Below are positions 7,670-16,900 of a stretch of DNA of 64,000 nucleotides, piece by piece (positions within the stretch are counted from its first letter, which is position 1; every line of letters starts with the position of its first letter). The translations under genes were made by a program, and so were the position numbers. The stretch comes from a virus. The stretch covers positions 1-64,000 of the IMG/VR virus record IMGVR_UViG_3300028873_000014. One strand, written 5' to 3'. A model generated the notes under the pieces. That model searched no databases and was not told where the DNA came from. It saw only the letters and a list, made by a program, of their open reading frames with translations.

Positions 7670-8345
7670 AGTATTATATAATAAATTATTAAAAGCTGCA
7701 AATGGTATAGTGAATAACTATAGAAATAAGTTAAATAAATCGGCAACATGTGATCTTACTTTAACAGCAGAAGATCTTATAGCTGATATATTTATTACCC
7801 TCTCTGAAAGAGGTGAGGAAATGACACATGATTCTTTTAAGGCAGAAATTTATAAATCCTTATCAAAAGGCCAAACTCAGTACAGAAAAGATATCCATTA
7901 TGATAAAATTTATACAGATATAAAAAGATTAAAACAATGGCAACAAGATAATCCTGAAAAAGTAAAAGAATATTCAAAAATTCACAGCAAAGAATTATCC
8001 AAAAGAGCTAATTTGTGGAATAAAGAAAATAGAGAAAAATGCAGAAAAAATCATAAAAATTGGAGAAAGGAAAATAAAGAAAGAATAAAAGAATACTATT
8101 ATAAAAGAAGTAAACAAAGTACAATAGATCAAGTTAATCGATTTAAGGCTAAAAATCCAAATAGATGGTTGGAGATTCAAACTAAATCTAAAAAAGATAT
8201 GGTGCAAAATTTGAGAGATAGTTATGTAAGAGGAATTATAAAATCGGAAAATAAGAAAAATGGAAATCTTAGTAAAGAAATAACTAAAGACGAAATAGAA
8301 AAAAGAAGACAAAAAATTATAGAAAGAAGACTTAATAAGAAATAA
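7662..8345 (+). CDS. Mosaic basic protein: sigma-like N-terminus plus endonuclease-associated repeats
   Basis: A 227-aa, very Lys/Arg/Asn-rich protein. Residues about 1-60 (TAEDLIADIFITLSERG) resemble sigma region 2, where N/A-E-D-L-x-x-x-x-F is typical. Residues about 85-160 are tandem basic segments of the NPEKVKEYSK / NREKCRKNHK / NKERIKEYYY kind often found in phage homing endonucleases. The last 50 residues (NLRDSYVRGII, then EIEKRRQKIIERR) match a short C-terminal DNA-binding tail that I associate with phage HNH proteins. No HNH catalytic core is visible. The DNA is markedly more AT-rich than its neighbours, suggesting a separate origin. Confidence 0.55.
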   Translation: MDEVLYNKLLKAANGIVNNYRNKLNKSATCDLTLTAEDLIADIFITLSERGEEMTHDSFKAEIYKSLSKGQTQYRKDIHYDKIYTDIKRLKQWQQDNPEKVKEYSKIHSKELSKRANLWNKENREKCRKNHKNWRKENKERIKEYYYKRSKQSTIDQVNRFKAKNPNRWLEIQTKSKKDMVQNLRDSYVRGIIKSENKKNGNLSKEITKDEIEKRRQKIIERRLNKK

Positions 8346-8361
8346 TTAGTACTTTAGTTAC

Positions 8362-8631
8362 ATGACAGATACACAAAAAAGAATACAAGCACTTGGTTTA
8401 CCAGAAGTAACAGAAATCATAACTGATATCATTAGCTTCTATAACCAAGTGCTTGATCTGGAAGGAGACCCAGAAGAGATAAGTGCTGTTCTTATCAAAG
8501 AGTTACGTACCTGTTACAAAAAAGAACTGCAGACAGAAAAGGTAATTGCTAAACAAAATGCCCTCGAACAACTTATAGGAAATCTTGTCAAGAAAGAGAA
8601 AACATCTACTATAGACCACTTATTCCTTTAA
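8362..8631 (+). CDS. Hypothetical helical protein (89 aa), last gene of early operon
   Basis: Not recognised. An all-helical 89-aa protein. It is the last plus-strand gene of the left operon and its end overlaps the end of the convergent minus-strand gene by 23 nt, so no room is left for an ordinary terminator between them. Confidence 0.55.
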   Translation: MTDTQKRIQALGLPEVTEIITDIISFYNQVLDLEGDPEEISAVLIKELRTCYKKELQTEKVIAKQNALEQLIGNLVKKEKTSTIDHLFL

Positions 8632-8905
8632 CTGTTTCTTCCAGGTCCTTAAACTCTACATAACCATTATCCATAGCTTCTTTATGTATAGCAGAGAGCA
8701 ATGTGGAAATAGTTACAATAGCTTGTTCCGGACCTGTAAGTTGTTCCTTATTCTCTATCTTAACTTTAATCCTTTCTGCATCTTCTTTAGTCTTACCTTC
8801 TAATAACCAGGCATACATAACCTGTAGGTTGTTGATAATAGCAGTACCTACAACTATAGGTATCTGCGCGTTTGCTTTAATGTGAGGTATCTTTGAATTA
8901 TCCAT
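8609..8905 (-). CDS. Hypothetical protein (98 aa)
   Basis: Not recognised. A mostly helical 98-aa protein starting MDNSKIPHIKANAQIPIVVG. The open frame could begin further upstream at a TTG (8932), but that lies in the divergent promoter region; ATG 8905 is chosen. It ends in TAG and overlaps the convergent early gene. It is the first gene of the alternating-strand zone and is transcribed alone. Confidence 0.55.
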   Translation of the reverse strand: MDNSKIPHIKANAQIPIVVGTAIINNLQVMYAWLLEGKTKEDAERIKVKIENKEQLTGPEQAIVTISTLLSAIHKEAMDNGYVEFKDLEETVKGISGL

Positions 8906-8922
8906 AATGTAATTTATCTTTG
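8892..8922 (+). promoter_or_regulatory. Bacteroidota-type promoter for the UDG-like gene
   Basis: An exact match to the Bacteroidota primary sigma consensus TTTG-N19-21-TAnnTTTG: TTTG at 8892-8895, a 19-nt spacer, and TATCTTTG at 8915-8922. It is 19 nt upstream of ATG 8942. On the other strand TACTTTTG (8937-8930) also fits the -7 box for the divergent gene at 8905, but no -33 TTTG is present there. The two boxes form a near-palindrome (CTTTGTA AGA TACAAAAG). Confidence 0.7.
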
Positions 8923-8941
8923 TAAGATACAAAAGTAATAA

Positions 8942-9595
8942 ATGATCACTACAGAACTAGATATTCCCGAAATAGTTTCAAGAATAAAGAGTAAATTAAT
9001 GGCTAGTGGGTGGGATGAAGTACTCAAGTACTTTCTTAACTCTTATGACTTTGAAGAGATACTTAACCAACTTGCTGATCTAAAGAAAGATCATCTGTTC
9101 TTTTGTCCAAAAGTAGCAGATGCCTTTAACTGGTTAAAAGCTACCCCGGTACACAAAGTTAAAGCAGTGATCTTCATAGATTCTTGTAGTAGGAGCATAG
9201 AGTATGCTACAGGTATTCCCCTGGATAACCCATCGGAGTTTATGAGAAAGATACTAGATACAGCAGCCCCTAAAGCAAGAAGTCCACAATGGGCAAAACA
9301 GGGAGTACTTCTTATCCCTTTAAGTCTTACAGCAAACGTTGGTACAGGAGCAGAAAACCACATATCTATCTGGAAACCGTTAATCAGTTACCTGATCAAC
9401 AAACTCTTTGAAGAGTACCCCGAAATACCCATCCTTCTGGTGGGGAAAAAGACCTATAGCTACTTACCTATGATCAGGTCAGCAAATGTCAAAATACTAA
9501 AGATATGGCCCGAAGTAGACACAGAACTAAAGTGGGCAGAGTGGATGAATGAAATAATAGTAGCTAGTGGTAAGAAACCGATTAAGTGGGATTAG
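8942..9595 (+). CDS. Uracil-DNA glycosylase-fold protein with eroded active site
   Basis: A 217-aa protein whose scaffold follows family-1 UDG. ATGIPL (89-94) follows the position of the water-activating loop, WAKQGVLL...LT (117-130) and H140 match WAxQGVLLLNxxLTV...H, and KKPIKWD (211-217) matches the terminal PIDW. The catalytic motifs are changed. GQDPY reads FIDSC (D80 may be the Asp but is offset by one), the Asn of LLLN is Pro (LLIP), and the HPSPLS loop reads IWPEV (188-192). Uracil excision is therefore doubtful. A structural role on DNA, as with the poxvirus UDG that serves as a polymerase processivity factor, is speculation. A consensus promoter precedes it, and it overlaps the convergent lysozyme gene by 14 nt. 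Confidence 0.72.
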   Translation: MITTELDIPEIVSRIKSKLMASGWDEVLKYFLNSYDFEEILNQLADLKKDHLFFCPKVADAFNWLKATPVHKVKAVIFIDSCSRSIEYATGIPLDNPSEFMRKILDTAAPKARSPQWAKQGVLLIPLSLTANVGTGAENHISIWKPLISYLINKLFEEYPEIPILLVGKKTYSYLPMIRSANVKILKIWPEVDTELKWAEWMNEIIVASGKKPIKWD

Positions 9596-10061
9596 AAAAG
9601 TATAAATCAGCTTCTTTGATTCTACGGGCAACTAAACCATTTAAAACCTTTCCCCCCCCTTTGTTCCACATGTAAATAGCTGATCTGATATTAGGGTCAG
9701 AAGGGTTAATGTTTACTTCTCTAAGTACTGTAGAACTCTTGAAATTATCAGTACCTATGTTATATACGAACGACCCAAGTGCGTTTAGTTGATTCTGGTT
9801 AATATCACTTGTAATACTTTCCTGTAGACAAGGAAGAGCAACTTTATCTAAATAACAAAGTAATTGTTGTACAGCATAGTCTTTTGTCCAGGGGGGATTA
9901 CTCATAGTAACCTTAGCACCATCACAGGTAAAAGTACTACCATACCCTTGTGTTATAGGTTCTGCACCTGTCCCGGGGTCAACATATGGAGAAGCAGAAA
10001 ACCCCTCTACAGATGTAATAAGGTCAGTACACCCTTGTGAAAATGTCATAGTATTATCCAT
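9582..10061 (-). CDS. GH24 lysozyme (phage endolysin)
   Basis: A 159-aa T4/P22-type lysozyme that would cleave the glycan strand of peptidoglycan. Catalytic E19 (SVEGF), D28 (PYVD, E-x8-D as in T4 lysozyme) and T37 (PITQGYG) are visible, and the C-terminal VARRIKEADLYF block is typical of GH24. It has no signal peptide or SAR segment, so it should need a holin; candidates lie at 62.5-63.5 kb. Codons for GGG (residues about 135-138) come from a run of eight G (plus-strand C 9652-9659). The start overlaps the upstream gene as TAATG. Confidence 0.88.
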   Translation of the reverse strand: MDNTMTFSQGCTDLITSVEGFSASPYVDPGTGAEPITQGYGSTFTCDGAKVTMSNPPWTKDYAVQQLLCYLDKVALPCLQESITSDINQNQLNALGSFVYNIGTDNFKSSTVLREVNINPSDPNIRSAIYMWNKGGGKVLNGLVARRIKEADLYFSNPT

Positions 10062-10393
10062 TACTGCCAGATTATATATTCCAGATAAGAAGAAGTACCC
10101 TTACACATACTCTCGGGTTTACCTATACGAGACATAAGTGAATTAGGAATAATTTGTTTGGTATTAACATTTACCTGATAAAAATATCTAAGTCCTGACT
10201 TAGGGAAACATTGTTTATGACCAGCAGGAACAACAAACTGTGTATTAGGTAATCTACCTTCTGTGCAAGTAGTTTGTCCTGGTTCTAATTGGTTAGAATG
10301 TTTTGACTTCATTGTCCCTAAAATAGGTTCACCATTTTGGTTCAAATTGCAAAAATAATAAGTACACGGGTTAGTTACATAAGATTCTGGCAT
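10061..10393 (-). CDS. Hypothetical Cys-containing protein coupled to the lysozyme
   Basis: Not recognised. A 110-aa protein starting MPESYVTNPCTYYFCN with six Cys and a beta-rich look. The open frame reaches a GTG at 10459, which would add a hydrophobic N-terminus, but that DNA looks like a promoter (TATCTTTA on the minus strand at 10422-10415), so ATG 10393 is preferred. It is coupled to the endolysin by TAATG, so it may be made with it, but a lysis role is only inferred from position. Confidence 0.5.
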   Translation of the reverse strand: MPESYVTNPCTYYFCNLNQNGEPILGTMKSKHSNQLEPGQTTCTEGRLPNTQFVVPAGHKQCFPKSGLRYFYQVNVNTKQIIPNSLMSRIGKPESMCKGTSSYLEYIIWQ

Positions 10394-10414
10394 GACAAAG
10401 TAATTTAGCTGCCG

Positions 10415-10448
10415 TAAAGATAAGAAAAAGTTTAGTAAAACAATCAAA
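10415..10448 (-). promoter_or_regulatory. Candidate promoter for the lysozyme pair
   Basis: On the minus strand a TTTG (10448-10445) and TATCTTTA (10422-10415) resemble the Bacteroidota -33 and -7 boxes, with a 22-nt spacer (slightly long) and one mismatch. The -7 box is 21 nt upstream of ATG 10393. It supports choosing 10393 over the GTG at 10459. Confidence 0.4.
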
Positions 10449-10464
10449 AATACATACACGCACT

Positions 10465-10495
10465 ATAAATTTACGGAACAATAGCGTAAATTTAT
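10465..10495. promoter_or_regulatory. Inverted repeat (operator candidate) over a start codon
   Basis: Perfect 11-bp arms ATAAATTTACG (10465-10475) and CGTAAATTTAT (10485-10495) separated by GAACAATAG. Arm centres are 20 bp apart, about two helical turns. The right arm includes the first two bases of the ATG at 10494. It sits between the divergent genes 10494 and 10393, so a bound dimer could control both; as RNA it would also hide the start codon in a hairpin. Confidence 0.6.
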
Positions 10496-10913
10496 GGTAA
10501 TAAATACAGATAATATGAGAGATAAAGTTAAGATAATAGAAAATGGAAAAGGTGCTGTACTAACGATATTAGATGATGATAAAGAGATTTATGGAGTGGT
10601 AGATGTGCAGCAACAGGAGCAGGTTACCGAAGTAACCCCGCAAGGGAAAAGGTTGCAGACATACTTGCGAAATGCGAAAATTACCGGGAATTTACGGGAT
10701 ATGGTGCATGTAGGCTATTTACCCAATGAACGATTATGTGGACATATAGTAGTTAGAGATAGTACAGAACCTATCTTTACAGATGACCCGGAACATGGTC
10801 TTCTTTGGAGAAATGGAGTAGTAGCCAGAACAGAAAAAGGAGAAGCCATTTACCGTACCAGTTACTACTCTGAAAATGGTGCAGATAAAGATGAGTTACT
10901 TATTAATCCCTAA
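10494..10913 (+). CDS. Hypothetical protein (139 aa) under the inverted repeat
   Basis: Not recognised. A beta-rich 139-aa protein without Cys clusters. It is the only plus-strand gene between the UDG-like gene and the late giant genes, transcribed alone, with an 11-bp inverted repeat over its start. Its end overlaps the convergent 2808-aa gene by 18 nt. The sequence does not show a helix-turn-helix, so autoregulation is only a guess from the site. Confidence 0.55.
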   Translation: MVINTDNMRDKVKIIENGKGAVLTILDDDKEIYGVVDVQQQEQVTEVTPQGKRLQTYLRNAKITGNLRDMVHVGYLPNERLCGHIVVRDSTEPIFTDDPEHGLLWRNGVVARTEKGEAIYRTSYYSENGADKDELLINP

Positions 10914-13900
10914 TATACTACCTCCATAATCACTTTCTCTATCAAAGTCCTGCCACTTCTTAAATGCTTTTAAACCAGGTACTGCGTTTTCAGTAGCTCT
11001 TCCCGCCTTAGAACTTCCTGCAAATGGTCCATTCTTGTAATCACGATCATCGTCATCCTGGAATGGCCATTCTGCAGTAAGATATAGTGCTTGTGCAAAA
11101 CTCTTAAGTGTTGTAGACATAGCTATCGGATTCTGTATATACTCAGCAAGTGTTACAAAACCTAATCCTGGGGTATACATCTGGTTTTCAAAACGTATAC
11201 GGGAAGTGGTGTATGCAAAAAAGTTTAACCATCTCTTTTCTGTAGAACTTTCTTCTCCTAAATCTTTAGCCCATTCTCTAATAACTGCAGCAACTGCAAG
11301 TAATGTCATACCCATCATTAAGTCCATAGCACATAGATATAGGTTTTTCTTCTGATAGTCTTTCAGGTTATTCCATCCACCTTTCATAGAGTCAGTCCAA
11401 TGACCATCGAACTCTCTAACTAAATTGATATAACTAAGAACTGTTCTCCAGCTACCTTCAGTCTCCCCAAGCATTAAGTTATTATACCTGCTGCCTATTC
11501 GGTCTGTCATTGTAGTAGGGAAGTGTCTATGAAATTGCATGAGCATCTGACCAAATAAGTTTTCTACAACTTCCGGTTGATCAACTTTTTCAAAGTTACC
11601 CTGTGTAATAGTTTGTATACCTTTACCTTTAAGTATGATCTTGTTAATATCTACCTGGTTAATACCTTCTTTAAGAGTCACCTTTCCTGTAGTGGGGTCC
11701 CATACATGAGCACCGTCCCATGCATTTACATCTTCCCCTGTAATAGAGTTATGTACTTGCTCTGATCTAAGTAACCCTGAGAGTAACGGGAATTGAGCAA
11801 AGGTAATTGCTAACCCTTCCCCTGAATAAGCAATATCTAACCAGGAGTGCCCCTTTTTCCCCTGTAGCTGCATCCTTTCTTCATTACCTATACCATAGTG
11901 ATGCATTACTGCTTCCATAAATGAACCAGGTCTTTTATCGAGATAAGTATCTTTTTGGGATATAAACTTCTTACCAATCCCCGCCAGGTAGTCTGTTAAA
12001 AACTCTTTACCTGCAATTGCATAATATTTACCAGGGTAATAACGGGAAACAATAGTTACTCTTGCATTAAGAGTTTGATACAATGCCATATTATTTAAGT
12101 TGTTAAAGGGATTTCCCATAACGCCAAGAGATGTAATTTCTTGTAACTTTTTTATCAATGCGCCTAACTTACCCTGGTCTATCGATTGACCATAGAGAGC
12201 CGTTCTGACCATATGTTCCAGTCGCTTAACAGTATTGGTATCATTAGGGTTTAATCTTACAGGAGTCCCGGAAGTATCTGTAATTACTTTACCTGCGATA
12301 TTAGTCTTAAGATAGTGCCGCCCGGAATCGTCATTATCAGGATCACTAAGTATCTTACCTGCAGCAGCATCTTTAAGAGCAAGTATTTGTCCTTCTATAG
12401 CAGCCTTGTTCTTATATACCTTGGATATACCTACATAAGCAATTAACTGCTTAATAGGATCTCTTTCCATATCCTCTACAGAAGTTTTCCTGTTCTCTTC
12501 TGCAAGTTGCTGTACAAGAGCTTTCTTTTGTTCCAGGTACTTGAACTTAGGTAAAGGGGAACCATCAGTATCTTTAAGTTGTTTAGCCGTAAAGTTACTG
12601 TTCAGCTCGTTAATCTTAGCCTTAATATCAGCAACTTTCTGTTCATTCCTAAAGTTATTCAAGATAGGTTTAGATAACTCCATACGGGTAAGACCACTCT
12701 CATTAATCTTTTCTGTACTTCCCGGAACTCTGGTGAACGGTTCAATAACATTCTGTGTGAGAAAAGGAAGTAAACCACTTTCACTAGCACTTTTAAATAA
12801 TTTATTAGAATATGCTAATAAGTTACCTTCTTCTATATCCCTTTCTCCTTTTTCCCCCATATCATGAGAAGCAGCTACAAAATGTTTTACATACCCTGTA
12901 TATACAGCTAATTGTGCTTTCTCCAGATCAGTTACGGGGTTATGTAACTTTACATGTCGGGGATCTCTGAGATCAGTTTCACCAGCAAAGTCATTGATCT
13001 TAATATGTTCTTTGTTAGGGAAGTGACCATTTTTCTTAGTAATTGTACCAATAGGTTCTTTAGTCTTGGGGTCTTTATCCATAGACCAGTATTCTGTCCA
13101 TGTCTGGTATCTGTTCCTGAAAGTAATCACACTAGGACTTTCTTCAGTTAACCCTTCCCGTAATTCTTTTCTATAAAAGAGTACACTACCGTCATATCCT
13201 TCTACGGGAACCATGTGCATTACTTTATCTTCAGCAGCTTTGTATTCATCCGATAAATGATGATACAAACCATCTTTACCATCTTCATCTTCTGCCTGTC
13301 TGAATTTTCTAAGTGGTTCTTTTTTATAATAAAGCTCGTTATTAAACTCAAGATCTTGCGGAGAAGCACCGTCTTTAGTAATTACTTCCCGGTATTGAAT
13401 CGGTTTACCTGTAATGGGGTCTTTAACCGCATCTTCTAACTTATCTCTAACTGCACGATAATGATCTCCTATAGGTCTAAGTAATCTTTTACCATCTGCA
13501 CTATACATAAACTGCCAGTCTTTCTTAGGGTCAACTTTCCTACCAAGTGCTTTCTCAAAGTCATGTCCTAAAGGAGCAAGTTCATTAGTAATTGCCTGGT
13601 GTGCTTCAAGATCACCAAGCATTTCAGCATGTTTAATCACTATACCTATATGTTGTACTAGCTCATCACTAATTTGTGTAGGAGCATTGAACATTCTTGC
13701 GACATATGAAGTATCTGTTATATCCTGCCAAATGATCTTTTGTAGCTGTTCCTTATTTACAAATGGGTTTAGGTTCCCACCTTTTTCTTTTACAAACTCA
13801 CTGGCTTTAATATTAGCATCGATGTTAAGATTATTAATTTGTCTGCGAACATTATCAAATTTTAACTTATGGGCATCGTCTAGTATATCTCTAAGATGTT

Positions 13901-16900
13901 CAGGTAAAATAACAAGATCAGAATTAGCAATTAATATACACTCTTTTAAATAAGGGTAAAACTCATCCTTACTAAACCAGTTTTTGTTATTTATGAACCT
14001 AGAATATTGATCTACAGTATCCCGGATATGATTAAGTACAGCATTTAATGCTTCTGTTTTCTTACCAATACTTGTAAGATTTTCAATAGTCTTTGCTACA
14101 AAAGCTAATTGTTTGTATGTAGTGGGTTGTGCAGTAGATGGTAAAGTAGAAGTTCTTGTACTAAGCACTTCCCACATCTTTTTAAGAGCTTTATCTAGTA
14201 TTATGGTACTATCTGCAGCAGCTTCTCCTTCTGCCTTATAGTCAAATCCCCCTGTAGCCTCACTATCTGGTGGGGGTAAGATATTACCAGTAGCAAGTGG
14301 ATCTTGTGGTCCTAGTATCTTATCTACAAATACCTGGTTACTATCAAGAGAGTGCTTTACAAAATCTTCCTGGGTAAAACCGGATAAGTTACCTTCATGA
14401 ATATCCATTCGTAAGTGATAGGTCTCGGGGTCTTCCAGTTTCATATGCCCCATCTTTTCCAGTAACCTACTGTATGTAGCTACCTGAATACCTTGTTGCT
14501 GACGGGTAGTAAGTTTTCCTGATAACCGCGATCCTTCATTTGGTTCATGTCCTGCAGTGGTGTAGTTACTATCATATACACTGTTCTTAGATGTCTTAAG
14601 GTCATAAACTTTAAGTGTACCATCTTTGGTAATTTTTAGCAGATCAATTGACCCCGCTACCTTAGAAACAGGATCAGATACAATAACCTGGGTAAGAACT
14701 ACAGAACCATCTTCCTTAATATCATTATATATCTTTTGTAGGGTGTTGTAGGCATCTGCTTTAACCTTCTCGGGGATAGCAATAGTAGGTATGTCCTGGG
14801 CTTTTTTACCAAGGATAATGCCCTGTAGAATACCATCAAAATCATTACCCCAATCCCTATTTAAACGATATACATCATCTTCAAACCTTCCCTTAATAGC
14901 AGTAGTTACAGATAGATAGGTATTACCTTTAGTATCTTTGTACTCATGGTTCTCGGGGTTAAGCGTAACTCTGTTAATAGGGTTTAGATATAGATCATCA
15001 ATAGCTTTCTTCTGTATATCATTAGCCTGTTCCTTCATCTTCTCTACAAACTCTTTATCTTCCGGGGAAAGTTGAAAGTATATCTCCCCACGAGAGTTAG
15101 CTTCTTTCATAGCAGCAAGGTCAAGTTTTGATAAGTTACCTTCTGTAATATCTTTAGCTGCTTCGGAATAACTATCTAACCTCTCTTTACCCGCAAACAA
15201 GTTCTTTACCCATTCCCATAATCTTGCCCACCACTTTTTACCAGTAGCATTTGAAGTACGTCCAACAATAGTTTCACCAATTAACTTACCGATAGCTTCT
15301 TTCTTAATCTTCTCTTCATCTGGTGTGCCGTCACTATTCTGGTAATAGGGGTTATCTTTATACTCTTCAAAAGTTTTATCATAGATAGGTTTATCCTCAA
15401 TATTCTTCATCATATCCCGCAATAGTAATGAGTTCTCGGGTAACCACTGTACATAGATATGAGCAGCTTCTTCCGGGAGAGTAGTAGCATCTGCCTTACC
15501 TGTAACTACATCTACTGTTCTGTTAATAACATCTGAAACAGCAACTGCATTTACGACTTTACCATCTACTATTATCTGTGAGACATTTCTTATTCTTCCC
15601 CCAAGAGAGTTGATAAAGGCGGTAATTTTTCTAGTAATTTCTTTCTCTTCTGAGATTCTTCTTTCAGTCGTTTGACTTGTGATCGGGCTTCTTCTAAAGT
15701 AGTCGGTTGCTGTTTGGATAGTATCTCCCTTTGTTTTTCTGCTAGTTCCTGAAATGGAGTTTTTGAGTTCATTTTGTGTATTTTTATCTATTTGTAAATA
15801 ATTATTTCTTTCTAAGTCTTTATAAAAAGCATTACTTATATTAATTATAGGATCAATAAAATAAGGAACATTATCTTTAAAGAATACATTGCGAGGGTAA
15901 AGATCATCTATAGTAATTCTTAACTCTTTATTTTCATATTCTCCATCTTCTTTACTTTCAAAACCATAATCAGATAATACATTATCTATACTTTCCTGAT
16001 TAAATAAAGAATCAGTTTTTATAAAGTCTTGTTTTAAAACTGGAGTTATCGAAGAATCTGTCCTTTTAAAACCAAGAAGATCGTATCCCGTTTCTGGAAA
16101 AAAGTAATTATGAACAATTAATCCTTTTAGATACATGTCTATTTCAGCAGGATGGAAATCATGTTTTACTTTCGTAACAGATTTTCCATCATTAGATATG
16201 TAAATAGTATGTTCACCTCCTTCAGCTAATTCCATAGCGGGGTTCATATCTTCTTTTAATTCGTAATTTCCATCTTGGATTTGTTTCCAGAGCGTTTCCA
16301 AATCTTGTCCCGTTCCTTGGCTTTCATATCTTGCTCTTTCGCCTCCTTTAAAGTAACTGATGGCTGATTTAATAAATTCCTCTTTGCGTCCTGATGGTAT
16401 TGCTGGATCGAAGATGGCTTGTATGTCATGTTTTATAGTTTTATTAGTTTTTTGTTGAAAATAAATAGTAGACTTATCTCTAGCGGGGTTTGTTTTTAAT
16501 TGATACCACTCATTACCATGTTCATCCTTGATACGTTGTACATTGTTCTTACCGTAAGTCTTATCTAAGGTGTTCTTTACTCTGTTCTCATAGAAGTCAT
16601 AAATAGGTTTGAGTGCAGCAAATCCTTCAGTTTCCACTCTCTTGAGTTCTTCTTGAAGTTGTTGCTTTTCTATTTCTTTGAGTTCTATGTTATGTTTATA
16701 CGCTTTATCAAACTCTTCCTTTGTAGCTGCTCTCTGTGTACCTCTACTAGAACTGGTAAAATAATATGAAGAATTATTTATATTTTCATCTCTCCTATAA
16801 GTTCCTGTATTTGTTTTTATAAAACCTTTTTCTAGTTGTTTATTTAACGTAAATAAATCACTATCTAAACTTTTTATCCTATCCTCTTTCTGTTTCTTAA

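Noticed and set aside
10393-10459. Extended N-terminus from GTG 10459 with a hydrophobic segment, making the 110-aa protein a membrane protein.
   Set aside because: This DNA carries promoter-like boxes and lies next to the divergent start; ATG 10393 is simpler.
10494-10913. A repressor that binds the inverted repeat over its own start.
   Set aside because: No helix-turn-helix or other DNA-binding motif is visible in the 139-aa product, so only the site is reported.
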